From Mesocentrotus franciscanus (Eukaryota > Echinodermata > Echinoidea > Camarodonta > Strongylocentrotidae): a stretch of DNA of 64,000 bases. A model generated the notes under the pieces. It searched no databases. It saw only the letters and a list, made by a program, of their open reading frames with translations, and had not been told where the DNA came from. The stretch spans positions 24,654,761-24,718,760 of the forward strand of contig CP137679.1 in assembly GCA_037976565.1 (NCBI GenBank), read 5' to 3'. Shown here piece by piece: positions 1 to 10,967 of this stretch (position 1 is the stretch's first letter; each line of letters starts with the position of its first letter). Both the position numbers and the translations under genes were made by a program.

Positions 1-322
1 CCATTCCTGTGATTTTCTTCTTAATTGTGTCGTGGAACCCCTTCGGCAACTTTCTTTCGTACTCGTTCATCTGATCAGTTCCAATCTTGATTGCATCATC
101 GGCATTTACTGCTGGATCATCCACAACCTGTCCAGTGTAGATGTTCACCAGGCTTGAAGGAGGGTGATTCTCACTGTCAAATACATCTATACAAGTCGAT
201 AGCGCCTCACGAATTCCCTTTCTGTCAGCCGCATCTGATTGGATTCTTTTAAGACTCTCTTCTTTGTTACAAGTGACAACTTTTTGATCTTCCCCTTCTT
301 GCATGGCTTCGATCCAAGTCAT
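1..322 (-). CDS. Partial coding fragment, unrecognised family, runs off left edge
   Basis: Reading the minus strand from an ATG at 322, the frame stays open for 107 codons to the window edge. It encodes a hydrophilic, acidic/basic mixed protein beginning MTWIEAMQEGED and containing the stretch LVNIYTGQVVDDPAVNADD, then a Lys-rich end (KKKITGM). Base use is more GC-rich and codon-like than the surrounding DNA. An in-frame TGA lies just upstream of the ATG. A second frame overlaps its start (see 267-413), so the true gene may be frameshifted or spliced here. From memory the stretch resembles a family of repetitive, uncharacterised invertebrate ORFs that also have a NIxTG motif, but I cannot name it. 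It may therefore belong to a mobile or multicopy gene, not a single-copy host gene. Confidence 0.55.
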   Translation of the reverse strand, partial: MTWIEAMQEGEDQKVVTCNKEESLKRIQSDAADRKGIREALSTCIDVFDSENHPPSSLVNIYTGQVVDDPAVNADDAIKIGTDQMNEYERKLPKGFHDTIKKKITGM

Positions 323-413
323 TCTTCAGTTGTCCAAAGAGGCTGAGAGACAAAGCCCAGATAGCAAGAGTAGACTCATTCAAAGTGGATCCCCTGATGC
401 CAGAAGCTTTCAT
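267..413 (-). pseudogene. Overlapping upstream frame of the left-edge fragment
   Basis: A minus-strand frame from ATG at 413 to a TAA at 267 encodes MKASGIRGSTLNESTLAIWA followed by a hydrophobic SLSLFGQL segment, and overlaps the neighbouring frame by about 55 bases. The hydrophobic stretch reads like the natural N-terminal continuation of the downstream fragment. The simplest explanations are a one-base frameshift near 300-325 or an unrecognised splice junction; a pyrimidine tract ending in CAG on the minus strand near 340 could act as an acceptor. Low certainty. Confidence 0.35.
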
Positions 414-780
414 CTTACCTGTTGTACATATCAATTACATGTGGTAACCAGTTAACCATGGGTCTAGTTCTCAGTTCCTTGTTTCCATGGTGAATATGAA
501 GCACATGGCACTAGTCATGTGACAAGTCAGCTGGCTCCAACTAGAATGAGAAGTTATAAATTTGTGTTTGTGTCATGCATTATAAAAATGTGGCATTGTA
601 CTTAATGTGATTTATGTGATGTTGTGGTAGATGTTTGTGTGTGTGTGTGTGAGGGGTGAGGTGGTGTGGGTGTGTGTCAAGGTGCGTCTGTGTAGGGTGT
701 ATGTGTGTGTGTTTGTTTATTTGTTTGCGGGTGGTAACTTCACGTTTAAGAAATAACCCTCCGAGGTCTTAAACAGAGCT
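414..780. repeat. GT-rich simple repeat in non-coding DNA
   Basis: No coding signal. A degenerate TG/GGTG/GTTT microsatellite occupies about 620-725. Confidence 0.6.
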
Positions 781-814
781 CATAAATGGTTTTAAGGCGT
801 AATTAATTTTATTT

Positions 815-1250
815 GGCGGCCATATTGGAGTTTGTTCGCATTTTGTGAGAAATGCTCAAGGTTTCACGTGTGGCACTCATCGGATTCGGAATCAGCACCT
901 TTGATTTAACAAAAAAACCATCAATTAACCTGATGAATGGCCATAGAATAAATGTTTTCATAAATTGGCGGCCATCTTGGCGGCCATTTTGAATTTTCGC
1001 ATTTTACGAAAAATGCTCAAGGTTTCACGTGTGGCACTCATCGGATTCGGAATCAGCACTCTCGAATTGACAAAAAAACATCAAATAACCTGATAAATGG
1101 CAATAGAATAAATGTTTCCATAAATTGGCGGCCATCTTGGCGGCCATTTTGAATTTTCGCATTTTACGGAAAATGCTCAAGGTTTCGCGTCTGGCACTCA
1201 TCGGATTTGGAATCAGTACTCTCGAATTGACAAGAATCCATCAAAAAACA
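815..1250. repeat. Tandem repeat, about 160-bp unit, nearly 3 copies
   Basis: The phrase ATGCTCAAGGTTTC recurs at about 851, 1012 and 1172, giving periods of 161 and 160 bp. Each unit holds GGCGGCCAT, a CATTTT segment, then CACTCATCGGATT and AATCAG. GCGGCCATCTTGGCGGCCAT contains two GGCGGCCAT blocks resembling YY1-type sites, which is only a resemblance. The third copy decays after about 1250. Confidence 0.8.
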
Positions 1251-2080
1251 TTGTATATACCAAAAAACAAGGTTCGGGTCTTTTCCTATGGGGCCTAGCC
1301 TGGACTATTACTTCACCATACAAATAGCTGTACGTACGAGACTAGCCCTTGACACTAGCGATCAATAAGCCTGCGACCAATACGTTGGAAGCCCACAATG
1401 TTAGAGTTCAATGAGGAAGCCAGCCACCAAACGGGTAGTAGTGTCTCCAAATCGTCTAATCGAAAAGGAAAAAAAATGCCGGTTTGAGCCCTTATTTCAA
1501 TCTGAAACGGAAAAACCCGGACAAAAACTGTCGGCATGTGACACATGACTTGTATGACAGTAAAGAACAACGTTACAGCTTTTACATGTTGTGGATCAAT
1601 ATGTAACTGAAATGTTATACGATAGTTTTAAAAGACTTCAAACTTAAAGTCGAAGTGTTGCCATTATTGTATGTAGTGTGTGGATAAGCCCTTGATATGC
1701 TGGTTTGAGCCCTAACTTCAATCTGCAAAAGAAAACCCAGAAGAAAAAAATTGGCATGTGACAAACATAGGAGTCCTAATTAGGAGTTGTCAAAAACATT
1801 TAATTTGATAAGCTCTGTATCCTTTTGAAACAATATACAATACGTTATATGGCCTTTAGAGCTAAATACTGTGCTGTTAATTTGAGTTATACTTTTATTA
1901 AACGTTATGCGTTAATGGTCGATTCCCATCTGAAGCTCTAATATAATTTTGCAACTGTGAAAACCTGCAAATAACTTGAAACTCAAGTATTTCACATTTT
2001 GTTTAGTTCAATCTAGTTATTTAGCTATAGTCTGAAAATGCTTAAAATTACCTACATCTATTTGTTTAATTTTCTAAACT
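1251..2080. other. Non-coding, one degenerate duplication
   Basis: No convincing gene. Segments near 1478-1550 and 1698-1770 are diverged copies sharing GGTTTGAGCCC, TTCAATCTG, a run of A and GGCATGTGACA, about 220 bp apart. Confidence 0.45.
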
Positions 2081-2215
2081 CAATAGAATTGCATGTTCCT
2101 ATAAAAAAGGCGTATTATAATCTCAACTTGAAATTGAAATGTCAAAATTCAATAGAAATGCGTGTTCCTAAAACTAAAAGGGCATATTATAATCTCAAAT
2201 TGAAAAATGAAATTG
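2080..2215. repeat. Imperfect 66-bp tandem duplication
   Basis: Two adjacent units begin CAATAGAA and share GCGT/GCATGTTCCTA and TATTATAATCTCAA. They create a short spurious reading frame. Confidence 0.6.
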
Positions 2216-2254
2216 CAGGGCTCGAGATATTCCAGCTAGTTTATTAAATATTTG

Positions 2255-2780
2255 TTCGGGGTCTGCTCGCTATTCATAACGCGTAACCTCCTATATTTGA
2301 AGGACCGCTATTCATAAAACGGAAGGGGGGGCACTATATTATATATTCATAAAGAAATAAGGATTGTTATTCATTAGGGCCGCTATTCATAATTCACCGC
2401 TCATAAGGACCACTTTTCATAATACTAAGTCGGGGTTGCTATTCATAAAAATGAAGAAGGGGCGCTATTCATAATTTACATTGGGGGTCACTACTCATAA
2501 GGACCGCTATTCATAATACGAAATGATCGCGGGTCTCTATTCATAAAACGAGAAGATGGTCGCTATTCATAATACAAAATGAGGGTCGCTATTCATAGTA
2601 CGAAATCAGGGTCGCTTTTCATAATAGGAGAAGAGGGTCGCTATTCATAATAGGAGAAGAGGGCCGCTATTCATTATACGACGAGAGCTAGGGTCGCTAT
2701 TCATAATACGGAAAGGGGGTTGCTATTCATTATACGAAATGAGGGGTCGCTATTACTACGGAATGAGGGTCGCAATTGTG
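2255..2780. repeat. Minisatellite with CGCTATTCATAA core
   Basis: About 18-20 imperfect copies of a 25-30 bp unit, GGGTCGCTATTCATAATACG with A/G-rich variable ends. Copies are most regular between 2510 and 2750 and degenerate at both edges. Confidence 0.85.
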
Positions 2781-3194
2781 GAAAATAAATGAAATATTAA
2801 ATATTAATTCATACACATTAAATAAGCAATAAACAAAATCCTTTCGCACATCACATGATTACGCTTCGTCAAATGCTCTGCGGTTTAAACATTGAAACTG
2901 TTAATATATACAATAAAAGTTGAGTTATGAATTAGATCATATTCTCACTGTCATAGGCAGACAATATTTAATGAATACAAAATATTATAATACAATTTAA
3001 AAATAATTTTCCCACATCACCTGTTACATTTTTTGTTCACCTTAAAAGTTTCTAGGAATAGTAAGTAATGATATGAGCCTCTTTAAGACATGCAATAAAT
3101 GCACTTGCATTTCACAGCTTTCAGGAACGTTATTAAATATATTTTTAGACAATGATATCATCATAATGTAAACAAAAAACATCTTGTTCCTTTA
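2781..3194. other. AT-rich non-coding DNA
   Basis: No open frame, repeat or RNA signal that I can support. Confidence 0.4.
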
Positions 3195-3640
3195 GATGGG
3201 ACACGAAAGTTAAAAAAATCGGCCAATAGACACTTTTCGCCAGTCGCTAGCAGACTCATATCGCCGATCGGCCAGTGGACACCATTCGCCAATCGCAGAC
3301 TCATCTCGCCGATCTAGGAGACACATCTCGCCGGCGAGATGCGTCTATACAGACGTGATTTCGCTAAGACACATCTCGCCACGACACCGGCCTACGTGGG
3401 GGTATTAAACAGTAGTGTATTGAATCAAAGAGATAACACAACATGTGATATCTCTTTGATTGAATGGATGTCACGAACAATACACGGGATAACGCTTCCC
3501 TTTTCACCTTTGACATTGTTCCTTTGAGCATTCAAAGTTGACTTTGCCCTACCCCGCCGGCCTACATGGGGGTATTAAACAGTAGTGTATTGAATGGATG
3601 TCACGAACAACACACGGGATAATGCTTCCCCTTTGTTCCT
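3195..3640. repeat. CATCTCGCC repeats, 18-bp palindrome and a diverged duplication
   Basis: CATCTCGCC or close variants recur from 3200 to 3380 (3302, 3324, 3369 exact), with a perfect palindrome CATCTCGCCGGCGAGATG at 3324-3341. Two copies of a segment beginning CCGGCCTAC and containing TTAAACAGTAGTGTATTGAA lie at about 3387 and 3556; a relative with AGTAGTGTATTGAATGGA occurs at 13262. The pattern looks like a dispersed repeat terminus. Confidence 0.6.
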
Positions 3641-3910
3641 CGACCCCACGTACCCCACCCATTTCCCCTCTCTATTAAACTAATAAACTCGCCTTTCACG
3701 CTATGGCTACTTTGCGTTCACATAATATGCGCCATAAATTATTATGTTAGTGATTGTGATAGATTTTAAGCGAAAGAATCGAAATTAGGTAACAAAAAGT
3801 GTTAAACAGGGAAAAAAGAACAACAAAATCATATTGCTTGTTTAAAGTTTAAGTTCAAATAAATGCAAGTGAAGAAAGATGGGTATCATAATATTTAGAG
3901 TTCAGAAATA
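3641..3910. other. AT-rich non-coding DNA
   Basis: Nothing recognisable apart from flanking repeats. Confidence 0.35.
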
Positions 3911-5015
3911 AACAATATGAAATAATAATAATAATAATAACAATATTTATAAAGCGCAACATATCCATCTCTAGAGATGCTCAAGGCGCATACAAAAAAA
4001 AAATTTATATTAGGAATTGAACATACTTAAGATCAAAGAAATATTAAATATTAACTTACATGTAAATTCATCATGGCATCGACATGGTATATACAATGTG
4101 GCACAGGGTGATTATTTGTTTGGCATGCATTGTATAAAGAAAACATTGAAATTTAACAATATGCATTAAGCATCAGGTAAGTTTTAAGCCCAATTTTAAA
4201 AGTAGAAAGAGTGTTGGCCGTCTGAATACAGAAAGGTAACTTATTCCCGAAGGAGCGACTGATGCAAATGTTCGATCCCCCCAATTTCTTTTGGTACGTA
4301 TTTCTTTAAGCCTAACATTATTATGTGATGAACGTAAACCAGAACGATCGACCTGTGGAGTGGGGCGGTAGAAGGGATGAAATACATTCTGGAGCTAGAT
4401 CATTTAGTGCACGATATATAGGTTAAGAGAAGAATTTTATAGATCACACGCTGTTGAACAGGGAGCGGCCAGTGAAGAGATTTCAAGATAGGAGTGATAT
4501 GTGATGATCTTCTAGAGTTTGTTACAAGGCGAGCAGCAGCATTCTGAACTTTTTGCAATCGGTTAATTTGGTTGGCGGGTAGTCGAAAAAGTAATGAATT
4601 GCAATTGTCCAGGTGCGAAGAGACAAAAGCATGTATTAACTGTTGGATAGATTGAGGTGTGAGATATATTGCCTAATTGCTCGGATATTACGCAGATTAC
4701 AATTGGCCAGTTTAACACAATTTGAAACATGGGTTTCAAGTGACATAGCAGAATCAAATATTACACCAAGATTCCTAGCTTGATGAACAGGAGATACAGG
4801 GGCAGAACCAACTTGAACATGAGATACCTTAATTTTTCTGAGCTGTCTACTGTTGCCAAGCAAAATGAATTCTGTTTTCGCATCATTTAGTTTTAAGCGA
4901 CTCTCAATCATCCAGTTCCTTACATCAGCTATACAATTTTCCTTTTTTTTCCACATTTTCATCTATTTCTTTCCGGACCGGTCTGCAAATAAAATAAAGC
5001 TGTAAGTCATCCGCA
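3911..5015 (-). pseudogene. CR1/L2-type retrotransposon: C-terminal RT region and 3' end
   Basis: On the minus strand the sequence encodes the end of a non-LTR reverse transcriptase. ADDLQLYF lies at the upstream edge (completing the YADD box), then LKLNDAKTEFILLG, RNLGVIFDS, IRAIRQYIS, and after a frameshift near 4662 QKVQNAAARLV and LKSLHWPLPVQQR. A further frame change near 4340 gives GLRSSHNN and a SVAPSGISYL-type segment. The 3' UTR ends with a GCGCCTTGAGCATCTCTAGA segment and an (ATT)n tail at 3918-3940, the usual 3' end style of CR1/L2 elements. The RT is inactivated by frameshifts and by the hAT-like element that interrupts it upstream. Confidence 0.85.
5008..5015. other. Target-site duplication CATCCGCA (left copy)
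   Basis: Eight-base direct repeat flanking the hAT-like element; the right copy is 6622-6629. On the minus strand it is TGCGGATG, part of the codons for the A-D of YADD. Confidence 0.9.
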
Positions 5016-6621
5016 CAGGCGCGGATCCGGGGCCGAGCGGGCCCCCCCAAAAAAGAGAGAGAGAAAGAGAGAAGGAAAAGAAGGAAAGAAAGAAGAGGAA
5101 TAAGACAAGAAAAGGGGGAAAGAAGGAGATCGGGGGCTGAAAGGGCCTTGTCTCCCAGGCTGTTGCCCCCACCCCCCATCAAAAATACGAGAGAATTGGG
5201 AAGGAAAGGGAAAATAAAAAGGAAAAGAGGAGATAAAGGGAAGGAAATAAGAGGAAGAAGAAAAGACAAATTGTGGATCGGGGCCAAAAGGCCTTGCCTC
5301 TCCCGCCCCCGCCAAAAAAAAAGTGAGAAGGGAGAGAAAGAGAAATAGGAGAGCTAAAAGGGAACAAAATAGAGGAAGAAGAAATATGCTTATTTAGAGG
5401 CCTTCATGTTAGGGCCCGTGGAACGGCGGGGCTTGGGGGCCTCGAGCTCCCCACACTTTTTTGAAAAAGTATATTAAAAGAAATAGAAAGAAAGAGAGAA
5501 AGAAAGAAAAATAGTGACCTGTCAGTGTCACAAAATAATGAGGTGTCAATATATGCTCATCTGACCGTGATTAAATGCCTAAAACCCCTGAGCTTCCGGG
5601 GGCACTGCCCCCTGGATTCCCTAGGCCCTAAGGCGGGCCCCTGGATGCTCATTTGACGGTAATTTAATTCCTAAAACCCCTGCGCTACTGGGGCTCCGCC
5701 CTGGGCCTCGCGCCAATTAGTGTCCTGCCAGTGTCACAAAAAATAAGGTATAAAAAAATGCTCATCTGACCGTAATTAAACGCCTAAAACCCGTGAGCTT
5801 CAGGAGGCTTCGCCCTGGACCCCACGCCAATTAGTGTCCTGGCAGTGTCACAAATAAAGTATCAAAATATGTTCATCTGACCGTTATAAAATGCCTAAAA
5901 CCCTGAGATTCTGGGGCTCCACCCCTGGACCCCACGAAAATTATTATCCTGCCAGTGTCACAAATAAGGTATCAAAATATGCTCATCTGACGGTAATTAA
6001 ACGCCTAAAACCCTGAGCTTCCGGGGCTCAGCCCTGAAACCAACCAAAGGCCCTAAGGCGGGCCCCTAGATGCTCATCTGACCGTAATTTATTGCCTAAA
6101 ACCCCTGAGCTTCCGGGGGCTTCGCCCCCTGGACCCCACCTAGAGCCCTAAAGTGGGCTCCTAGATTCTCATTTGACGGTAATTTAATGCCTAAAGCCCC
6201 TTGAGCTTCTGGGGGCTCAACCCCCTGGACCCCACGCCAATTAGTATCCTGCCAGTGTCACAAAATAAGGTATCAAAATATGCACATCTGACCGTAATTA
6301 AATGCCTATAAACCCCTGAGCTACCGAGGGCTCCGCCTCTAGACCCCCGCCGGGGCTTTGCCCCTAGACCCCACGCCAATTTATTCTACGCTCTACCTGA
6401 TCGTAAATACTTTAGCCTCCCCCCACCCACTTTGAAAAAAGTTCATAGGGGCCTGCATGTAAAAGTGGGGTGATGCGGATTTTTTTTCTGCTTCCCCCCC
6501 AAAAAAAAACAACAACATTTTTGCTCTTTACGTCACTTTTGGTCATCATTACGTACCAATATTTGGCTCGCCTAATTTCAAATTTGCCCCCCCCCCCTAA
6601 GAAATCCTGGATCCGCGCCTG
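5016..6621. mobile_element. Non-autonomous hAT-like DNA transposon, 1606 bp
   Basis: The ends are perfect 13-bp terminal inverted repeats, CAGGCGCGGATCC at 5016 and its complement at 6609-6621. They are bounded by an 8-bp direct repeat CATCCGCA on each side. An 8-bp duplication and CAG-starting ends are the hallmark of the hAT superfamily. No transposase frame is visible; the interior is GA-rich (5050-5500) and then a minisatellite (5515-6400). Long open frames at 4925-5370 are low-complexity artefacts of the purine tract. It sits inside the RT gene of a CR1/L2 remnant, so it is younger than that insertion. Confidence 0.93.
5515..6400. repeat. Internal minisatellite of the hAT-like element, 83-126 bp units
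   Basis: About eight copies of a unit holding GTGTCACAAAATAAGGTATC, ATGCTCATCTGACCGTAATT, GCCTAAAACCCCTGAGCTTC, then a GGGGGC...GCCCC hairpin and GGACCCCACGCCAATTAG. The CCTAAAACCC box recurs near 5578, 5661, 5787, 5893, 6005, 6095 and 6305. Copies vary in length by deletion of the second half. Confidence 0.85.
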
Positions 6622-6817
6622 CATCCGCATACATATGATAATTGATACTGTGTTTCTGAACAATATGCTGTATGGGTAGAGTATAAACATTAAACAATTG
6701 CGGACCGAGAACAGATCCTTGGGGGACAGAAAAATGAAACAATAGGGTGATCAAGAAGGAGGAAAAGAGAGAGGAAGGAGATGAATTAAGACAAAAATAA
6801 TAAACCACTAAACACAA
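6622..6817 (-). pseudogene. CR1/L2-type RT, upstream part (PQGSVLGP to YAD)
   Basis: The minus strand encodes SVPQGSVLGPQLFNVYTLP and, about 20 residues on, NYHMYAD. These are the conserved box before the catalytic site and the first three residues of the YADD box of a non-LTR RT. The frame then enters the hAT-like element; the missing D and LQLYF continue at 5007 on the far side. Sequence upstream of PQGS (a Ser/Leu-rich stretch) does not fit RT and is degenerate. Together with 3911-5015 it is one broken retrotransposon. Confidence 0.88.
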
Positions 6818-7850
6818 ATACTTTTCTGTAACATGTTATACATTTTAAATTCTAATTTGATCATTTGTTACCCAAGAAACCAATACAAAAAAATTTCCCC
6901 AAGATTATAAACATACAACCAACTGTAGACTTATAGAACGTGCAAACTCGAGAGCCGATCAAAACATACTTTAGCAAAAATATGTAAACATGATAAAAAT
7001 GAACTAAAGAAGAATCCAGGGCGGGGGCTCGGTAATAGGAGAGACAAATAGCATAATAATAAATACAGTACAGACTATATAATGTCTAATGACTTTTTCT
7101 CTCTCCCTTTCTGTCTGTCTGTCTCTCTCGCTCTCTTTAAAGACCGTTTTCTATCTTCTACTCTCATACTGTTTTCTGTTCCGCAATTTTTAATGAGAGC
7201 ACGTTTCGACATAGATCTAGGCCTACTCCTTAATAAAAATCGTTAATCACGTAACGCAGAACCAGATTTTGCCCTATCTGAAATATTCATTCAAAGATAT
7301 CACAATCATGGAAAGATAAAGGAATAAACAAGAAGATGTGATTCAGTAAAATGTCACAGACGAAAAGATGATAGGAGAACTAAGTGCTCTCTCAACGCCG
7401 TTTTCCATCTCCATCTCTCGTTCTGCTTTCCGTTCCACTATTTTTTTTTATTCCAAAATTATTCCTTTCGATTTTGAGAAAAATTATTATACCATAACTT
7501 TGATATGAATAAGGAAAAAACGGAACGAACGGCTGATATCGAAATGAGAAGTATATTACTGTACAAACTAAGTACAGACTACGTCAATGGTTCTTGCTCC
7601 CTCCTCTCTATCTCACTCTCTTTCTCTCTCTGTCTATCTGTCAATGTCGTTTTCCATCTTCATCTTTCATATTGTTTTCTAATCCGCCATTTGCTTGTAT
7701 GCCAGCATCATTCCTTCTTTGAGATAAATTATTATAACATATCCCTGATGATGAACACATATACCTTATATATTATAAGGAACGAAAATAGAAAACGCGC
7801 GGCTGATATGTCGAATGAGAAGAATATTACTGTTAAAAAAATATAGAAAA
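6818..7850. other. Non-coding DNA with degenerate CT-rich repeats
   Basis: Three diverged, roughly 250-300 bp spaced blocks (near 7090, 7380 and 7590) each carry a TCTCTCTC tract followed by CGTTTTCCATC or similar and a TTTTCT/GTTCCGC segment. The frame at 7505-7846 spans these repeats and shows no domain, so I do not call it a gene. Confidence 0.45.
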
Positions 7851-10044
7851 CTAGAAATGTAATTCGTCATGAGGACGAATTAGGTGGTCTGTTATGTAAT
7901 CTGAATAACTGATCTTGTAGAAAGTTGTCTTAGCTACAACATATCAAAATTTGGAAGAAAATCGATCCATATTTACAGAGATACAATCAATTTTCCATAA
8001 ATATGCTGACGTCATAATATGCAAATTCGTATTTTGAGTTCCAAGGCCAAAGGGCAAAGGGCAGAGCTATAGAAAATTTAGGAACATTACAAGACATAAT
8101 AAAAGGAGAACGAGAACCAGAGGCGGGAGAGGTAGAGGGTGAGAGAGAAGAAAAGAGAAGGGCAGAGGCAGAGGGAGACAGAGCAAGAGAATAAGAGGGA
8201 GGCAAGGCAAGAGGTCGAGAGAGAGGAGGCAGAGAGAGAGAGAGGAGAGGCTAAAAGAGTAGAGAGATATATATGCAGAGACAGAGCAAGAGAAGGAGAG
8301 GGGCAAAATAAGAGAGGAGAAGGGAAACAGAGCAAGAGAGAGGAGAAAGAGAGAGATGCAATGGAGAACGATGCATTCAATATATCCAGCATAAATAGAA
8401 TTTAATATAGAGAAAGAGAGAAGTATAGACAAGTAAACAATTCTATGTCCACGGGAGAGACGTAAACATGCATATACCTGGGCTGAATAATTGGAAAAAG
8501 TAAAAACGTCTGGGAAGGAGACTAGCAAGGTGATTTGATATTGTTACAGAGTTGGGAGATAAACCCTATATTAGGTTTAATACACGACAAGGAACCAGAT
8601 TTCCCATAGGGTTGTACTCAAACGATTGACATTCTTCTCCCATAGATATAACACGCAAAATTAGGCATTTTATTACATTGTTTGTGATTGTATATGATAA
8701 TATGTTATAATAGTCGAAGAAGATCATAAAATCAAATTTAAAACGACGGCAAAAAAAAAAAAAATGACCCACCAGGAATCGAACTTGGGTCGCCGGAATG
8801 GGAGGCAAGTGCTATGACCACTATACCAAAATAATCCACATAGACATTACACGTGAACGGAAAATGGAATTCTCAAATCCCACTTTGCAAGTGAAATATG
8901 AGCATGATCCCGGCATCTGATCGAAAAATAAAGGGCACACTTGTGATAGCTTATTGTCTCAGCTACAACATACTCGAAGCTCAGCGAAAACAAAGCTAAA
9001 ACGACGGAGATATTGCTCGCGAAAGACGGTAATGTAGAATCCAGTTTTGAGAAAAGTCATGTCCCATAGAGAATACACGCAAAATGTGAAAAATTGACAT
9101 GCCTCCTTTAATCGCAAAAATACGCCATGATGCCTTTGTCAAAATGAAAAATCGTGGAACCTGCATTTGTAGAGAATTGTCTCAGCTAGAACAAATCAAA
9201 ATTTGGAAGAAAATCGATCAATATTTACAGAGAGACAATCAATTTTCCAAAAATATGCTGACGTCATAATATGCAAATTGAAATTTTGAGTTTGGAGGCC
9301 ATTATGATGACGTCATGAGTTAATTGAGGGTCAAATGAGACATGAAATCATATTTCCGACTCATAATCTATCCAAATATGAAAAAAATTTGGGAGTTCTC
9401 ATCCATTCTGAAGAGTTACAATGAATTTTGTATAGGCATGTTTTTGCCCATATATGCTATGTATTACAAGAGCTCGCGCGCACGGACATGTTTCTTGAAC
9501 GGACGCTCATCTTGTTATTAATGGTCATAAAGAGAAAACATGGTATCAAATTGTTCAAAAAAATGGAAATATCATGGAAGAAAAAAAAAAGGCGATTCTA
9601 TGTTGTGTAATGGTGTTACGCGCGAAAACGCACGCGCATGTGCGTGTGCGCGATTTTAAAAAAAAATGCTTAAAATGGCCAGAAACGTATGCAAAATGAA
9701 TTTGAGACGATTTTGATCATTTTTAAATTTTGCGCGCGCGCTAACACGCGGACGTACACATGTGCGCGCGTTTTTGACCTGAAATTGACCGGACGGATAT
9801 TGACCTTGATCATGATAAATATGAATGAGAAACGAATTTCCGTTATGAAGATATGATCATGAGTAGATTTTCAGAAAATTTTACAAAATGGCGCCTAGAT
9901 GACGTCATCAGTCAAGGTCAAGGTTGAAAACGTTATTTTGCTTTGTCCATATGCCTATACATATGTGTGCCAAATTTCAAGGCATTTGATTGAGCCATTT
10001 TCAAATTATCTTGCTAACAATAAAGTGGGTGGAAATAAGAAAAA
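7851..10044 (-). mobile_element. Helentron-like unit H1, family I 3' end
   Basis: Read on the minus strand, it starts immediately after the CTAG of H2 with TTTTTCTTATTTCCACCCAC. It carries a TGACGTCA-rich body, the tRNA-like module (8765-8837), a CT-rich tract (GA on plus, 8100-8400), then ACAGACCACCTAA. A hairpin AATTCGTC-loop-GACGAATT follows, then ATTTCTAG at 7851. This is the Helitron/Helentron type of 3' end: hairpin about 10 bases before CTAG. No protein-coding frame is conserved. Confidence 0.8.
8765..8837 (-). pseudogene. tRNA-Gly(CCC)-like module in H1
   Basis: Same 73-base module as the plus-strand copies: A-box-like TGGTATAGTGGTCA, anticodon-loop-like CTCCCAT, B box GTTCGATTCC and a 3' GGGTCA, followed by a T run on the minus strand. 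Confidence 0.75.
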
Positions 10045-10523
10045 CTAGACATGTTATACTTGTTTGGAACAAGTATAGGTGGGCTGTTCCAACTAAAATC
10101 TGAGACAAAATAAAGCAAAAATAAGCGAGATACTGCTATAAAAACAATGACATGTAGATTCAGGATGATGTGAACGAAATTCACCTTTCATAGGAATAAA
10201 ACGCAATTTAAGAAATTTTTGACATGTGGCCTTTAAGCGAAATTTTTATTATGATGACGTCATCAAAATGAAAAACGGTGGCCACTGAGCTTGTAGAGAG
10301 TTGTCTTGGCTATAACATATCGAAATTTGGAAGAAAACCGATCAATATTTACAGAGATACAATCAATTTTCCATAAATATGCTGACTTCATAATATTCAA
10401 ATTCGTATTTTGAGTTCCAATGCAATTATGATGACGTCAGAATATTTTTAATGGCCAAATGAGACATGAAATCATATCTCCGACTCATATACTCTATCAA
10501 AATATGAAAAAATTGGGAGTCCA

Positions 10524-10967
10524 GGGCCCGTATTCAATTCAATACTTACAAAATTTTAGCTGTTTACTTAGTATTTGTCGTCGATAAAATACTTAGCCAA
10601 TTTTGGTATTCAATTCAAACTTTTGGTTAAGTATTTTACCCTAAATTTTAGACGGCTCCCTACCAGACTTTAGCCAATCATTTGGAGGCCTTGATTGGCG
10701 CTTGTCAAGCATATGGTTTTATTACGCAGTATCATAACCTGCCCACAATTATCTTGCGCGCATTTATTGCGACGCGATAATTACGCATTACTTTTGATTG
10801 ACGGTGTGATGTCAAAATGCTATTCAGTAATTATTTTACCTAGATTTTGTCTCAGGTAAGTAATAGTCTAAAATGCGATTTGAATACGAGATAAGTAAAC
10901 TTCTTAGCTAAGCCATTTACATAGTAATTTTCTTACTTATTCTAAGTATTTAATTGAATACCGGCCC
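10524..10967. mobile_element. TIR element (MITE-like), 444 bp, inside H2
   Basis: Terminal inverted repeats of about 25 bp: the left starts GGGCCCGTATTCAATTCAAT, and the complement of the right starts GGGCCGGTATTCAATTAAAT; both continue ACTTA, about 22 of 25 bases matching. Internal sequence repeats AAATACTTA/TAAGTA motifs in both directions. GGGCC ends recall PIF/Harbinger-like or related families, but the target duplication is unclear (possibly CCA), so the superfamily is left open. Non-coding. Confidence 0.8.

Noticed and set aside
4925..5367. Long overlapping frames on both strands in the hAT-like element
   Set aside because: Purine/pyrimidine tract; translations are Ser/Phe/Pro or Lys/Arg/Glu low complexity.
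8067..8528. 153-codon minus frame rich in Ser and Leu
   Set aside because: CT-rich microsatellite inside H1; the same happens at 47592-47870 and 50043-50291.
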